59,375 nt of DNA from Betaproteobacteria bacterium (GTDB lineage Bacteria > Pseudomonadota > Gammaproteobacteria > Burkholderiales > Rhodocyclaceae): NCBI GenBank assembly GCA_016208415.1, contig JACQYB010000036.1, positions 1 through 59,375 on the forward strand, in the 5' to 3' direction. A program made the position numbers and the translations under genes. The notes under the pieces are model-generated. The model ran no database searches and was not told the origin of the DNA. It saw only the letters and a program-made list of their open reading frames with translations. Positions 7,123 to 14,541 of the stretch are shown piece by piece (position 1 is the first letter of the stretch; each line of letters begins with the position of its first letter).

Positions 7123-7725
7123 CTACCCTCCAAGCTTCTGCCGCAGCGCCGACTTCGGCCGGAACGCCTTCACCACCGCATCCACAGTCTCGACGTAGGG
7201 CCCGCCGATGAGGTCGATGCAGTAGGGCACGGCGGCGAAGATGCCGTGCACCACCGGGCGGCCGTCGGCGTCCTTCACGCCTTCCAGGGTCTCGCGGATG
7301 GATTTGGGCTGGCCGGGCAGGTTGAGGATGAGGCTGCGCCCGCGAATCACCCCCACCTGGCGCGACAGGATGGCGGTGGGCACGTAGTGCAGGCTGATCT
7401 GGCGCATCTGCTCGCCGAAGCCGGGCATCACCTTGTGGGCCACCGCCAGGGTGGCTTCGGGGGTGAGGTCGCGCGGCGCCGGGCCGGTGCCGCCGGTGGT
7501 GAGCACCAGATGGCAGCCGGCCCGGTCGCACAGTTCGATCAGCGTCTGCTCGATCACCGGCTGCTCGTCCGGGATGAGCCGCGTCTCCATGCGCCACGGG
7601 CTGGCCAGCGCGGCGGTGAACCACGCCTCGAGAGCGGGCACACCCTGGTCCTGGTAGACGCCGGAGGAGGCGCGGTCGCTGATGGAGACGAGGCCGATGA
7701 CGAGCGATTCGTCGGTTGTGGTCAT
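7123..7725 (-). CDS. mog: Molybdopterin adenylyltransferase
   Basis: A 200-residue MogA/MoaB-fold enzyme that adenylylates molybdopterin before molybdenum insertion. Signature segments are IGLVSISDRASSGVYQDQG at the N-terminus, LVLTTGGTGPAPRDLTPEAT in the centre (the conserved GGTG loop) and GRSLILNLPGQPKSIRE near the C-terminus. AGGAG lies ten bases upstream of the ATG. It is followed on the same strand by nothing before the toxin pair and preceded by darP with an 18-bp gap, so the two are probably cotranscribed. The msrP product in this window is a molybdoenzyme that needs this pathway. Confidence 0.93.
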   Translation of the reverse strand: MTTTDESLVIGLVSISDRASSGVYQDQGVPALEAWFTAALASPWRMETRLIPDEQPVIEQTLIELCDRAGCHLVLTTGGTGPAPRDLTPEATLAVAHKVMPGFGEQMRQISLHYVPTAILSRQVGVIRGRSLILNLPGQPKSIRETLEGVKDADGRPVVHGIFAAVPYCIDLIGGPYVETVDAVVKAFRPKSALRQKLGG

Positions 7726-7743
7726 GGTGCGAAGCTCCTGGGC

Positions 7744-8280
7744 TCAGGCGGCGGCGTCGCCCGTCTCGCCCTGCAATTCCCGCAGCACCCGGAACAATTC
7801 GCGGAAGGCGCGCGGCGGCTTGGCCAGCTCGGCTTCCTTCAGGGCATTGCGGCGCAGCGCGCGCAGGCGCGCCAGGTCGGCGCCGGGGTGGTCGCGGGCG
7901 ATCTCGCCCAGCACCGCCTCGTCTTCCATGAGCCGGGCGCGCAGGCGCTCCAGGGCGTGGTGACGGGCCAGCGCGGCGGCGCTGGTGCCGGCGATGTCAT
8001 CGAGCGCGGCGCGGATGGGTTCGGCATCCAGCGCGCGCATCAGCTTGCCGATGTACTGGAGCTGGCGACGGCGCCCCTCGTGGGCGCGGATGCGCTGCGC
8101 CTCCAGCACCGCCTCGCGCAGCTCGTCCGGAATGGGCAGGGTGGCGAGCCGCGCCGGCGACAGTTCCACCAATTGCGCCCCCACGTCCTGCAGGGCGTGC
8201 ATGTCCTTCTTGCGGCGGGTCTTGCTGGGCGGCTGCGCGGATTCGGCGGCCGGGTCTGCGGGATGGGGTGGGAGGCTCAC
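7744..8280 (-). CDS. darP: Ribosome biogenesis factor DarP (YjgA, DUF615)
   Basis: A 178-residue protein of the DUF615 family, a late 50S ribosomal subunit assembly factor. The conserved core is visible as LREAVLEAQRIRAHEGRRRQ, LQYIGKLMR and, at the C-terminus, RAFRELFRVLRELQ. The predicted start is GTG at 8278-8280. No strong ribosome site is seen, but downstream starts would remove part of the conserved N-terminal helix. It is divergent from pmbA across 61 bp; the same pairing of a DUF615 gene with pmbA is common in betaproteobacteria and supports both calls. Confidence 0.9.
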   Translation of the reverse strand: MSLPPHPADPAAESAQPPSKTRRKKDMHALQDVGAQLVELSPARLATLPIPDELREAVLEAQRIRAHEGRRRQLQYIGKLMRALDAEPIRAALDDIAGTSAAALARHHALERLRARLMEDEAVLGEIARDHPGADLARLRALRRNALKEAELAKPPRAFRELFRVLRELQGETGDAAA

Positions 8281-8341
8281 GGCGGGCGGGTGAAGGCGGA
8301 AACGGTATGATTATAGCTTCGCCACTGCGCCCCACGTCTCC

Positions 8342-9697
8342 ATGCCCCACTCCATGCCCAACTCGCAACAGTTCAGCTTCACCCCGGAGCGACTCCGGCA
8401 GATTGCCCGGGACATCCTCGACCATGCCCGCGCCAGCGGCGCCACCGCCTGCGAGACCGACGTTTCCGAAGGCTTCGGCCAGTCGGTGACGGTGCGCCGC
8501 GGCGAGGTGGAGACCATCGAATACAACCGCGACAAGGGCGTGGGCGTCACCGTCTATCTCGGCCAGCAGCGCGGCCATGCCAGCACCTCGGACTTCTCGC
8601 CCGCCGCCCTGCGCGCCACGGTGGAGGCGGCCCTGTCCATCGCCCGCTTCACTGCGGCCGACCCGGCGGCGGGTCTGGCGGAGCCGGAACTGCTGGCGCG
8701 CGAGGTGCCCGACCTGGACCTGTACCACCCCTGGGCGCTGGCGGTGGAGGAAGCCATCGAGCTGGCGCAGCGCTGCGAGGCCGCCGCCTTTGCCGTGAGT
8801 CCGAAGATCACCAATTCCGAGGGCGCCAGCGTGGCCACCCACCAGGCGCATTTCGTGGCCGCCAACAGCCTGGGTTTCATCGGCGGCTACCCCAGCTCGC
8901 GCCACCACGTCTCCTGTTCCGTCATCGCCGCCGAAGGCGAAGAGATGCAGCGCGACGACTGGTACGAGGTGCGGCGCGACGCCGGATCGCTGCCGCCGGC
9001 CGAAGGCGTCGGCGAGACGGCGGGGCGCCGCGCCCTGGCCCGGCTGGGTTCGCGCCAGATTCCCACCTGCGAGGTGCCGGTGCTGTTCGAGGCACCCCTG
9101 GCCGCCGGCCTGCTGGGCAACTTCGTCCATGCCGCCAGCGGCGGCAGCCTCTACCGCAAGGCTTCGTTCCTCGTCGATGCGCTGGGCAAGCCGCTGTTCG
9201 CGCCGCAGGTGCGGATCAGCGAGCGCCCGCACCTGCCCGGGGCCCTGGGCAGCGCGCCCTTCGACGACGACGGCGTGGCCACCCACGACCGCGAGGTGGT
9301 GCGCGACGGCGTGCTGGAGGGCTATTTCCTCGGCACCTACTCGGCGCGCAAGCTGGGCATGAAGAGCACCGGCAACGCCGGCGGCAGCCACAACCTCATC
9401 ATCCAGCCCGGCGAACATGACCTGGAAGGCCTGATCAGGCTCATGGGCCGCGGCCTGCTGGTGACCGAGGTGCTGGGCCACGGCGTCAATTACGTCACCG
9501 GCGACTATTCCCGCGGCGCCGCCGGGTTCTGGGTGGAGGGCGGCGAGATCCGCCATCCGGTGCATGAGATCACCATCGCCGGCAACCTGCGCGACATGTT
9601 CCGCGGCATCGTCGCCGTGGGGCGGGATGTCGTGGTGCGCGGCTCCAAGCACACCGGCTCGGTGCTGCTGGAGCGCATGACGGTGGCGGGTGCGTGA
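8342..9697 (+). CDS. pmbA: Metalloprotease PmbA (TldE)
   Basis: A 451-residue protein, normal length for PmbA/TldE, the partner of TldD in a heterodimeric metalloprotease that matures some peptides (for example microcins) and degrades CcdA. Family features are VTVRRGEVETIEYNRDKGVG near residue 45, the middle ALARLGSRQIPTCEVPVLFE, and C-terminal GMKSTGNAGGSHNLIIQPGE with LVTEVLGHGVNYVTGDYSRG. PmbA lacks the HExxxH site of TldD, and none is seen here. A second ATG four codons later is an equally possible start. It stands alone, divergent from darP. Confidence 0.95.
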   Translation: MPHSMPNSQQFSFTPERLRQIARDILDHARASGATACETDVSEGFGQSVTVRRGEVETIEYNRDKGVGVTVYLGQQRGHASTSDFSPAALRATVEAALSIARFTAADPAAGLAEPELLAREVPDLDLYHPWALAVEEAIELAQRCEAAAFAVSPKITNSEGASVATHQAHFVAANSLGFIGGYPSSRHHVSCSVIAAEGEEMQRDDWYEVRRDAGSLPPAEGVGETAGRRALARLGSRQIPTCEVPVLFEAPLAAGLLGNFVHAASGGSLYRKASFLVDALGKPLFAPQVRISERPHLPGALGSAPFDDDGVATHDREVVRDGVLEGYFLGTYSARKLGMKSTGNAGGSHNLIIQPGEHDLEGLIRLMGRGLLVTEVLGHGVNYVTGDYSRGAAGFWVEGGEIRHPVHEITIAGNLRDMFRGIVAVGRDVVVRGSKHTGSVLLERMTVAGA

Positions 9698-9889
9698 GGC
9701 TTGAGCAGTGAGGAGTCGCAGGCGCTGCTGCGCCCTTGGGAAGGGTAATCCCCAATGCGGTGCAGGTAGGCGCTTCCTCTATCATCCCCGGCACAAGCCC
9801 GTCCTGATGTCCAGGGCCCATCCCGGACGCCGTTCGGCTGCGCTTGCTGTGCCACGGCGTAATCACGCAACCTGAAGAGGAGACACTCC

Positions 9890-10972
9890 ATGGAACGACG
9901 TTCATTCCTGAAGAAGGCAGGCGTTGGCCTGGCCGGCGCCGCCGCGGCGGCGGCCCCCGCGGTGCATGCCCAGTCGGCCATCCGCTGGCGCCTGGCGTCC
10001 AGCTTCCCCAAGGCGCTGGACACCATCTTCGGCGCGGCGGAGGTGTTCGCCAGGAAGGTGGGCGAGATGTCCGGCGGCAAGTTCACCATCAGCGTGCATG
10101 CCGGCGGTGAACTCATGCCCCCCTTCGGCGTGGTGGACGGCGTGCAGCAGGGCACCGTGGAATGCGCCCACACCGCGCCCTACTACTTCTTCGGCAAGGA
10201 TGAAACCTTCGCCATGGACTGCGCCATTCCCTTCGGCCTCAACTCGCGCCAGCTCACGGCATGGATGTACGAGGGCAATGGCCTGAAGCTGTTCCGCGAG
10301 TTTTACAAGAGCTACAACATCGTCAATTTCCCCATGGGCAACACCGGCGCCCAGATGGGCGGCTGGTACCGCAAGGAGATCAAGGGCCTGGCCGACATCA
10401 AGGGCCTGAAGATGCGCATCGGCGGCTTCGGCGGCAAGGTGCTGGAGCGCATCGGCGGCGTGCCGCAGAACATTCCCGGCGGCGAGATCTACCAGGCGCT
10501 GGAGAAGGGCACCATCGACGCCACGGAGTGGGTCGGGCCCTATGACGACCTGAAGCTGGGCTTCAACAAGGTGGCGCCCAACTACTACTACCCGGCGTGG
10601 TGGGAAGGCGGTCCGCAGCTCAGCCTGTACGTCAACACCAAGGCCTACGAGGCGCTTTCGGCCGAGAACAAGGCCATCATCGAGTGCGCCGCGGCCTTCG
10701 CCCACACCGACATGCAGGCCAAGTACGACGCCAAGAACCCGGGGGCGCTGAAGCAACTGGTGGCCGGCGGCACCAAGCTGCACCGCATGCCCAAGGAGAT
10801 CATGGAGGCGGCGTTCAGGGAAGCCATGGCCCTGTACAGCGAGCTCTCGGCCAAGAACCCCAACTGGAAGAAGGTGTACGCGGACTTCGACGCCTTCCGC
10901 CGCGACCAGAACCTGTGGTTCCGCTTTGCCGAGGCCGGCTTCGACGACTTCATGCAGCAACAGAAGCTGTAG
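9890..10972 (+). CDS. dctP: TRAP transporter substrate-binding protein (TakP-like)
   Basis: A 360-residue periplasmic DctP-family protein. MERRSFLKKAGVGLAGAAAA is a twin-arginine signal peptide. The sequence follows the alpha-keto-acid-binding TakP subgroup closely: RWRLASSFPKALDTIFGAAE, NTGAQMGGWYRKEI (with the conserved substrate Arg region), then TEWVGPYDDLKLGFNKVAP and YYYPAWWEGGPQLS. An alpha-keto acid ligand is therefore likely but inferred. GAGGAGAC sits eight bases before the ATG. The permease genes dctQ and dctM lie on the opposite strand facing it, which is unusual, since the three genes normally form one operon. Confidence 0.93.
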   Translation: MERRSFLKKAGVGLAGAAAAAAPAVHAQSAIRWRLASSFPKALDTIFGAAEVFARKVGEMSGGKFTISVHAGGELMPPFGVVDGVQQGTVECAHTAPYYFFGKDETFAMDCAIPFGLNSRQLTAWMYEGNGLKLFREFYKSYNIVNFPMGNTGAQMGGWYRKEIKGLADIKGLKMRIGGFGGKVLERIGGVPQNIPGGEIYQALEKGTIDATEWVGPYDDLKLGFNKVAPNYYYPAWWEGGPQLSLYVNTKAYEALSAENKAIIECAAAFAHTDMQAKYDAKNPGALKQLVAGGTKLHRMPKEIMEAAFREAMALYSELSAKNPNWKKVYADFDAFRRDQNLWFRFAEAGFDDFMQQQKL

Positions 10973-10978
10973 TCCCTG

Positions 10979-11045
10979 ACGCGCGCCACGAAAAAGAACC
11001 CCCGCGGGCCTGCGCCTCGCGGGGGTTCTTTTTCGTGGCGCGCGT
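10979..11045. terminator. Perfect 28-bp inverted repeat: bidirectional terminator
   Basis: Bases 10979-11006 pair perfectly with 11018-11045 around an 11-base loop. Each arm contains AAAAAGAACCCCCGCG or its complement, so both strands show a GC stem with an internal T5 tract. It lies six bases past the stop of dctP and 13 bases past the stop of dctM, and should end transcription from both sides. Confidence 0.85.
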
Positions 11046-11058
11046 GCGCCGGCCGACG

Positions 11059-12897
11059 CTATTTCCCTGCACCGCCCTCCTTCTTCAGCGCCCGCAACAC
11101 CGCCGCGGCGGGATCGTCGGCGTCGCCCTGGGGCGCCGGGTTGGACGGGGCGGGGGCGTCGGACGGGTTCGGTGTCACGGCCGGTGCAGGCGCCTCCCCG
11201 CCCGCCGGGGGCGCGAAACCGCGCATCGGGTCGTCGTCCTTCGCCCCGTAGGAGCCCGGCTCTACCTCGATCTGGATCTTCTGCAGGTCCGCCTCGCTCG
11301 GCCCCCGGACCAGGGCATCCATGACCAGGCCCGGGTTGGCGATGACCAGCGCCACGATGACGAGCTGCATGCAGATGAAGGCTACGGCCCCCAGGTAGAT
11401 CTGGGGGGTGGTGACGCCGGCGATGCGCTTCTTCGTCACCTTGTCCATGTAATCCGTGCGCGGCGCCACGCTGCGCAGGTAGAACAGGGCGAAGCCGAAA
11501 GGCGGCGTGAGGAAGGATGTCTGCAGGTTCATGGCGATGATCACCCCGAACCAGATCAGGTTGATGTCCAGCTTCTCCGCCACCGGCGCCAGCAGCGGCA
11601 GGACGATGAAGGCGATCTCGAAGAAGTCGATGAACATGCCCAGCACGAACACCAGCACGTTCACCACGATGAGGAAACCGAGCTGGCCGCCCGGCATCTG
11701 GGCGAACAGGTGCTCCACCCATTTCTGGCCGTCGGCGGCGTTGAAGGTGAAGGAAAACACCGTCGAGCCGATGAGGATGAACAGCACGAAGCACGACAGC
11801 CTGGTCGTGTTGTCCAGCGCCTGACGCAGCAGGTCGAGGCTCAGGCGGCGGCGCGACAGGGCCATCACCAGCGCCCCCACGGCGCCCATGGCGCCGCCTT
11901 CCGTGGGCGTGGCCACCCCCAGGAAGATGGTGCCCAGCACCAGAAAGATCAGCACCAGGGGCGGGATGAGCACGAAGGTCACGCGCTCGGAAAGCTGCGA
12001 CAGGAGCTTCAATCCCGACAGGCGGTTGAAGCCTGCCAGCAGCAGCGCCGTCAGCGCCCCCGCCGTCATGGAAAGGATCAACACCTCGTCGGCCGGCGCC
12101 GCGCCGCTGCGCTCCACCAGCGGGTTGATCAGGGCGTCGTGGAAGCGCGACCAGAGCCAGCCCGACAGCCCCGCCAGCGCCATCATCGCCGCCAGGGAGC
12201 GATGGCCGCTGGCGCCGCCGGACTCGCGGAAGATGCGCGCCTCCTGCGGTAATGCCGGCACCCAGCGCGGGCGCGTGAGCGCCAGCAGCACCACGAAGGC
12301 CGCGTACAGACCCACGGTGATCAGCGCCGGCTTGAGCGCCCCGGCGTACATGTCGCCCACCGAGCGCCCCAACTGATCGGCCATGACGATCAGCACCAGG
12401 GAGGGCGGAATGGCCTGGGCCAGGGTGCCCGAGCCGGTGATCACCCCGCTGGCGATCACCGGGTGGTAGCCGTAGCGCAGCATGATGGGCAGCGAGATCA
12501 GCCCCATGGCCATCACCGAGGCGGCCACCACGCCGGTGGTGGCCGCCAGCAGCGCGCCCACGAACACCACCGCCAGGGCCAGTCCCCCGCGCACCGGGCC
12601 GAACACCTGGCCGACGGTCTCCAGCAGATCCTCGGCCATGCCGCTGCGCTCGAGAATGATGCCCATGAAGGTGAAGAAGGGGATGGCCAGCAGCGTTTCG
12701 TTCTGCATGATGCCGAACACCCGCAGCGGCAGCGCCTGGAACAGGGTCTCGGGGAACAGCCCGGCCTGGATGCCGAGCACGCCGAACACCAGCCCCGTGG
12801 CGGCCAGGGAGAAGGCCACCGGAAAGCCGGTGAGCAGGAAGAACAACAGCCCGGCGAACAGCAGCGGCACGAAGTTCTGGGCGATGAAGGCGCTCAT
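11059..12897 (-). CDS. dctM: TRAP transporter large permease subunit
   Basis: A 612-residue DctM-type integral membrane protein, longer than the usual 430 residues. It has the family opening (FAGLLFFLLTGFPVAFSLAA), many hydrophobic segments, and motifs such as GSGTLAQAIPPSLVLIV and LGVATPTEGGAMGAVGALV. An extra cytoplasmic central stretch (about 210-300) and a Pro/Ala-rich C-terminal tail (about 540-612) explain the length; long forms of this kind occur in betaproteobacteria. The ATG at 12895-12897 overlaps the dctQ stop (TGATG). It uses an ion gradient with DctQ and the binding protein to import the substrate. Confidence 0.93.
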   Translation of the reverse strand: MSAFIAQNFVPLLFAGLLFFLLTGFPVAFSLAATGLVFGVLGIQAGLFPETLFQALPLRVFGIMQNETLLAIPFFTFMGIILERSGMAEDLLETVGQVFGPVRGGLALAVVFVGALLAATTGVVAASVMAMGLISLPIMLRYGYHPVIASGVITGSGTLAQAIPPSLVLIVMADQLGRSVGDMYAGALKPALITVGLYAAFVVLLALTRPRWVPALPQEARIFRESGGASGHRSLAAMMALAGLSGWLWSRFHDALINPLVERSGAAPADEVLILSMTAGALTALLLAGFNRLSGLKLLSQLSERVTFVLIPPLVLIFLVLGTIFLGVATPTEGGAMGAVGALVMALSRRRLSLDLLRQALDNTTRLSCFVLFILIGSTVFSFTFNAADGQKWVEHLFAQMPGGQLGFLIVVNVLVFVLGMFIDFFEIAFIVLPLLAPVAEKLDINLIWFGVIIAMNLQTSFLTPPFGFALFYLRSVAPRTDYMDKVTKKRIAGVTTPQIYLGAVAFICMQLVIVALVIANPGLVMDALVRGPSEADLQKIQIEVEPGSYGAKDDDPMRGFAPPAGGEAPAPAVTPNPSDAPAPSNPAPQGDADDPAAAVLRALKKEGGAGK

Positions 12898-13532
12898 CAA
12901 CGGTCCTCCCGCCCGGCCTGGCGGTCATGGACGGCGATGGCCTGTTCATGCTTGCGCGCTTCGGCCGCCAGTTCCCGCGCCAGTTCTTCCTCCTGCTCGT
13001 GGCTGTGGCCGTGGCCCAGGGGGTCCGGGCCCAGCCCGCGCAGGAAGGCCACGCGCTTGATCAGTTCCGACAGGGCCTGCAGCAGCAGCAGCGCCATGCC
13101 CGCCGGCAGCAGGAAGTAGGCGGGCCAGCGGATCAGGCCACCGGCGTTCTGGGACATCTCGCCGGTTTCGAAGGCCTGCACGAACAACGGCCAGGCCAAG
13201 CTGGCCATGACGTAGCACAGAGGCACGAGGAAGAGCACGATGCCGGCGATGTCGATGAGGTTGCGCACCCGCGGCGAGAGACGGGCGGAGACGAAGTCGA
13301 TGCGCACATGGGCATTCTTCAGGAAGGTGTAGCCCGCCCCCAGCAGGAACACCGCCGAGAACAGATACCACTGCGCTTCCAGCAAGGCGTTGGAACTGGT
13401 CTGGAAGGCCTTGCGCACGATGGCGTTGCCGGCCGAGAGCAGCACCGCCGCCAGGATGAGCCAGATGACGGTCTTGCCGACGATCTCGCTCATGGCATCG
13501 ATGAGCCGGCTCAGCTTGAGCAAAGACGACAC
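12897..13532 (-). CDS. dctQ: TRAP transporter small permease subunit
   Basis: A 211-residue DctQ-family membrane protein with about four transmembrane segments (TVIWLILAAVLLSAGNAIV, WYLFSAVFLLGAGYTF, IAGIVLFLVPLCYVMASLA, AYFLLPAGMALLLLQAL) and the conserved VRIDFVSARLSPRVR motif between the second and third. The C-terminus adds a charged tail rich in His, Glu and Arg. The start is a GTG at 13530-13532 with GGAGGA nine bases upstream. It is the first gene of the dctQM unit and overlaps dctM by one base. Confidence 0.9.
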   Translation of the reverse strand: MSSLLKLSRLIDAMSEIVGKTVIWLILAAVLLSAGNAIVRKAFQTSSNALLEAQWYLFSAVFLLGAGYTFLKNAHVRIDFVSARLSPRVRNLIDIAGIVLFLVPLCYVMASLAWPLFVQAFETGEMSQNAGGLIRWPAYFLLPAGMALLLLQALSELIKRVAFLRGLGPDPLGHGHSHEQEEELARELAAEARKHEQAIAVHDRQAGREDR

Positions 13533-13743
13533 GGTGTTGTCCTCCTCGTGGAACGGGCGGTCCGGCGTCGTGGGCAGGACCTTGGCAGGACGCGCCGCCC
13601 GTGACGGCCCACCGCCCTATGATAAGCTAAGCTGCAACGCGCCCCAGTTGTGGAAAACCCTTGCCGGCCTTCGCCATTGCGCCCTGCGCAGCGCCCTCCG
13701 TCCGCCGGCGCAGCCTGTTCCATCGCCCCGCGCGCCGCAGCCC

Positions 13744-14373
13744 ATGATCACCACCCGCATCTGCCTCGTGCGCCACGGCGAGACGGACTGGAACGTCCAG
13801 CGCCGCATCCAGGGTCATCTCGACGTGGCACTGAACGCTGCCGGTCGCGCCCAGGCCCGGGCCCTGGCGCTGCAACTGCGCGGCGAACGCTTCGCCGCTC
13901 TCTACAGCAGCGATCTGCTGCGGGCCCACCAGACCGCCGACGCCCTCGCCCATACGCTGGGGTGCGAACCGAGAAGCGAGCCCCAACTGCGCGAACGCCA
14001 CTATGGGCGCTTCCAGAATCTCACCCACGACGAGGCCCGCAACCGCCACCCCGAGTGCTACCGCCGCCTCGAGGCCCGCGACCCCGACCACGATTTCCAC
14101 GGCGGCGAGAGCCTGCACGCCTTCGCCCAGCGTGTGCGCCACTGCCTGGCGCAACTGGCCACCCGCCATCATGGCCAGCAGATCGTGGTGGTGTCCCACG
14201 GCGGCGTGCTGGACATCATGCGCCGCGTCGCCACCGCCATGGACCTGCGCGCCCCGCGCGATTTCGCCATCCCCAACGCCGCGCTCAACTGGCTGGAATT
14301 CAACGGCGCGCGCTGGCACCTGCTGTGCTGGGGCGAGCAACCGGCGGCGGGCCTGGACGAGTTGCACGGGTGA
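13744..14373 (+). CDS. Histidine phosphatase family protein (phosphoglycerate mutase-like)
   Basis: A 209-residue branch-1 histidine phosphatase. The catalytic motif LVRHGETDWNVQRRIQGHLD is at the N-terminus, with the second-His region VVVSHGGVLDIMRR near residue 160, and the conserved LYSSDLLRAHQTAD and LRERHYGRFQNLTHDEA. Substrate cannot be told from sequence: relatives include CobC-type alpha-ribazole phosphatases and broad sugar phosphatases, and no cobalamin genes are nearby. The ATG at 13744 places the RHG motif at its usual position; upstream in-frame sequence is not conserved. The acyl-ligase fusion gene follows on the same strand. Confidence 0.9.
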   Translation: MITTRICLVRHGETDWNVQRRIQGHLDVALNAAGRAQARALALQLRGERFAALYSSDLLRAHQTADALAHTLGCEPRSEPQLRERHYGRFQNLTHDEARNRHPECYRRLEARDPDHDFHGGESLHAFAQRVRHCLAQLATRHHGQQIVVVSHGGVLDIMRRVATAMDLRAPRDFAIPNAALNWLEFNGARWHLLCWGEQPAAGLDELHG

Positions 14374-14417
14374 TGACGACCCCCACCCTCCACGGCCCAC
14401 GGAGGAACCCACGCCCG

Positions 14418-14511
14418 GGGGCGGCCCGGCGGCGGCATGATGAGTGCCCCCACGCTTCGCTGCCCCCCGAGGGGGCGCATGCCGCCTTGGGGCGGCCCGG
14501 CGGCGGCATGA
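14418..14511. repeat. Pair of 23-bp direct repeats in intergenic GC-rich DNA
   Basis: The 23 bases at 14418-14440 recur exactly at 14489-14511, each reading GGGGCGGCCCGGCGG then CGGCATGA. Between them is CTGCCCCCCGAGGGGGCG, a short hairpin. Similar GCCCC/GGGGC-rich intergenic units are common in betaproteobacteria. A related hairpin, GCCCCTTCGGGGGGC, lies at about 50206-50220. Confidence 0.6.
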
Positions 14512-14541
14512 GCACGTGCCGGCCCGGCATGACGCAGCGGC

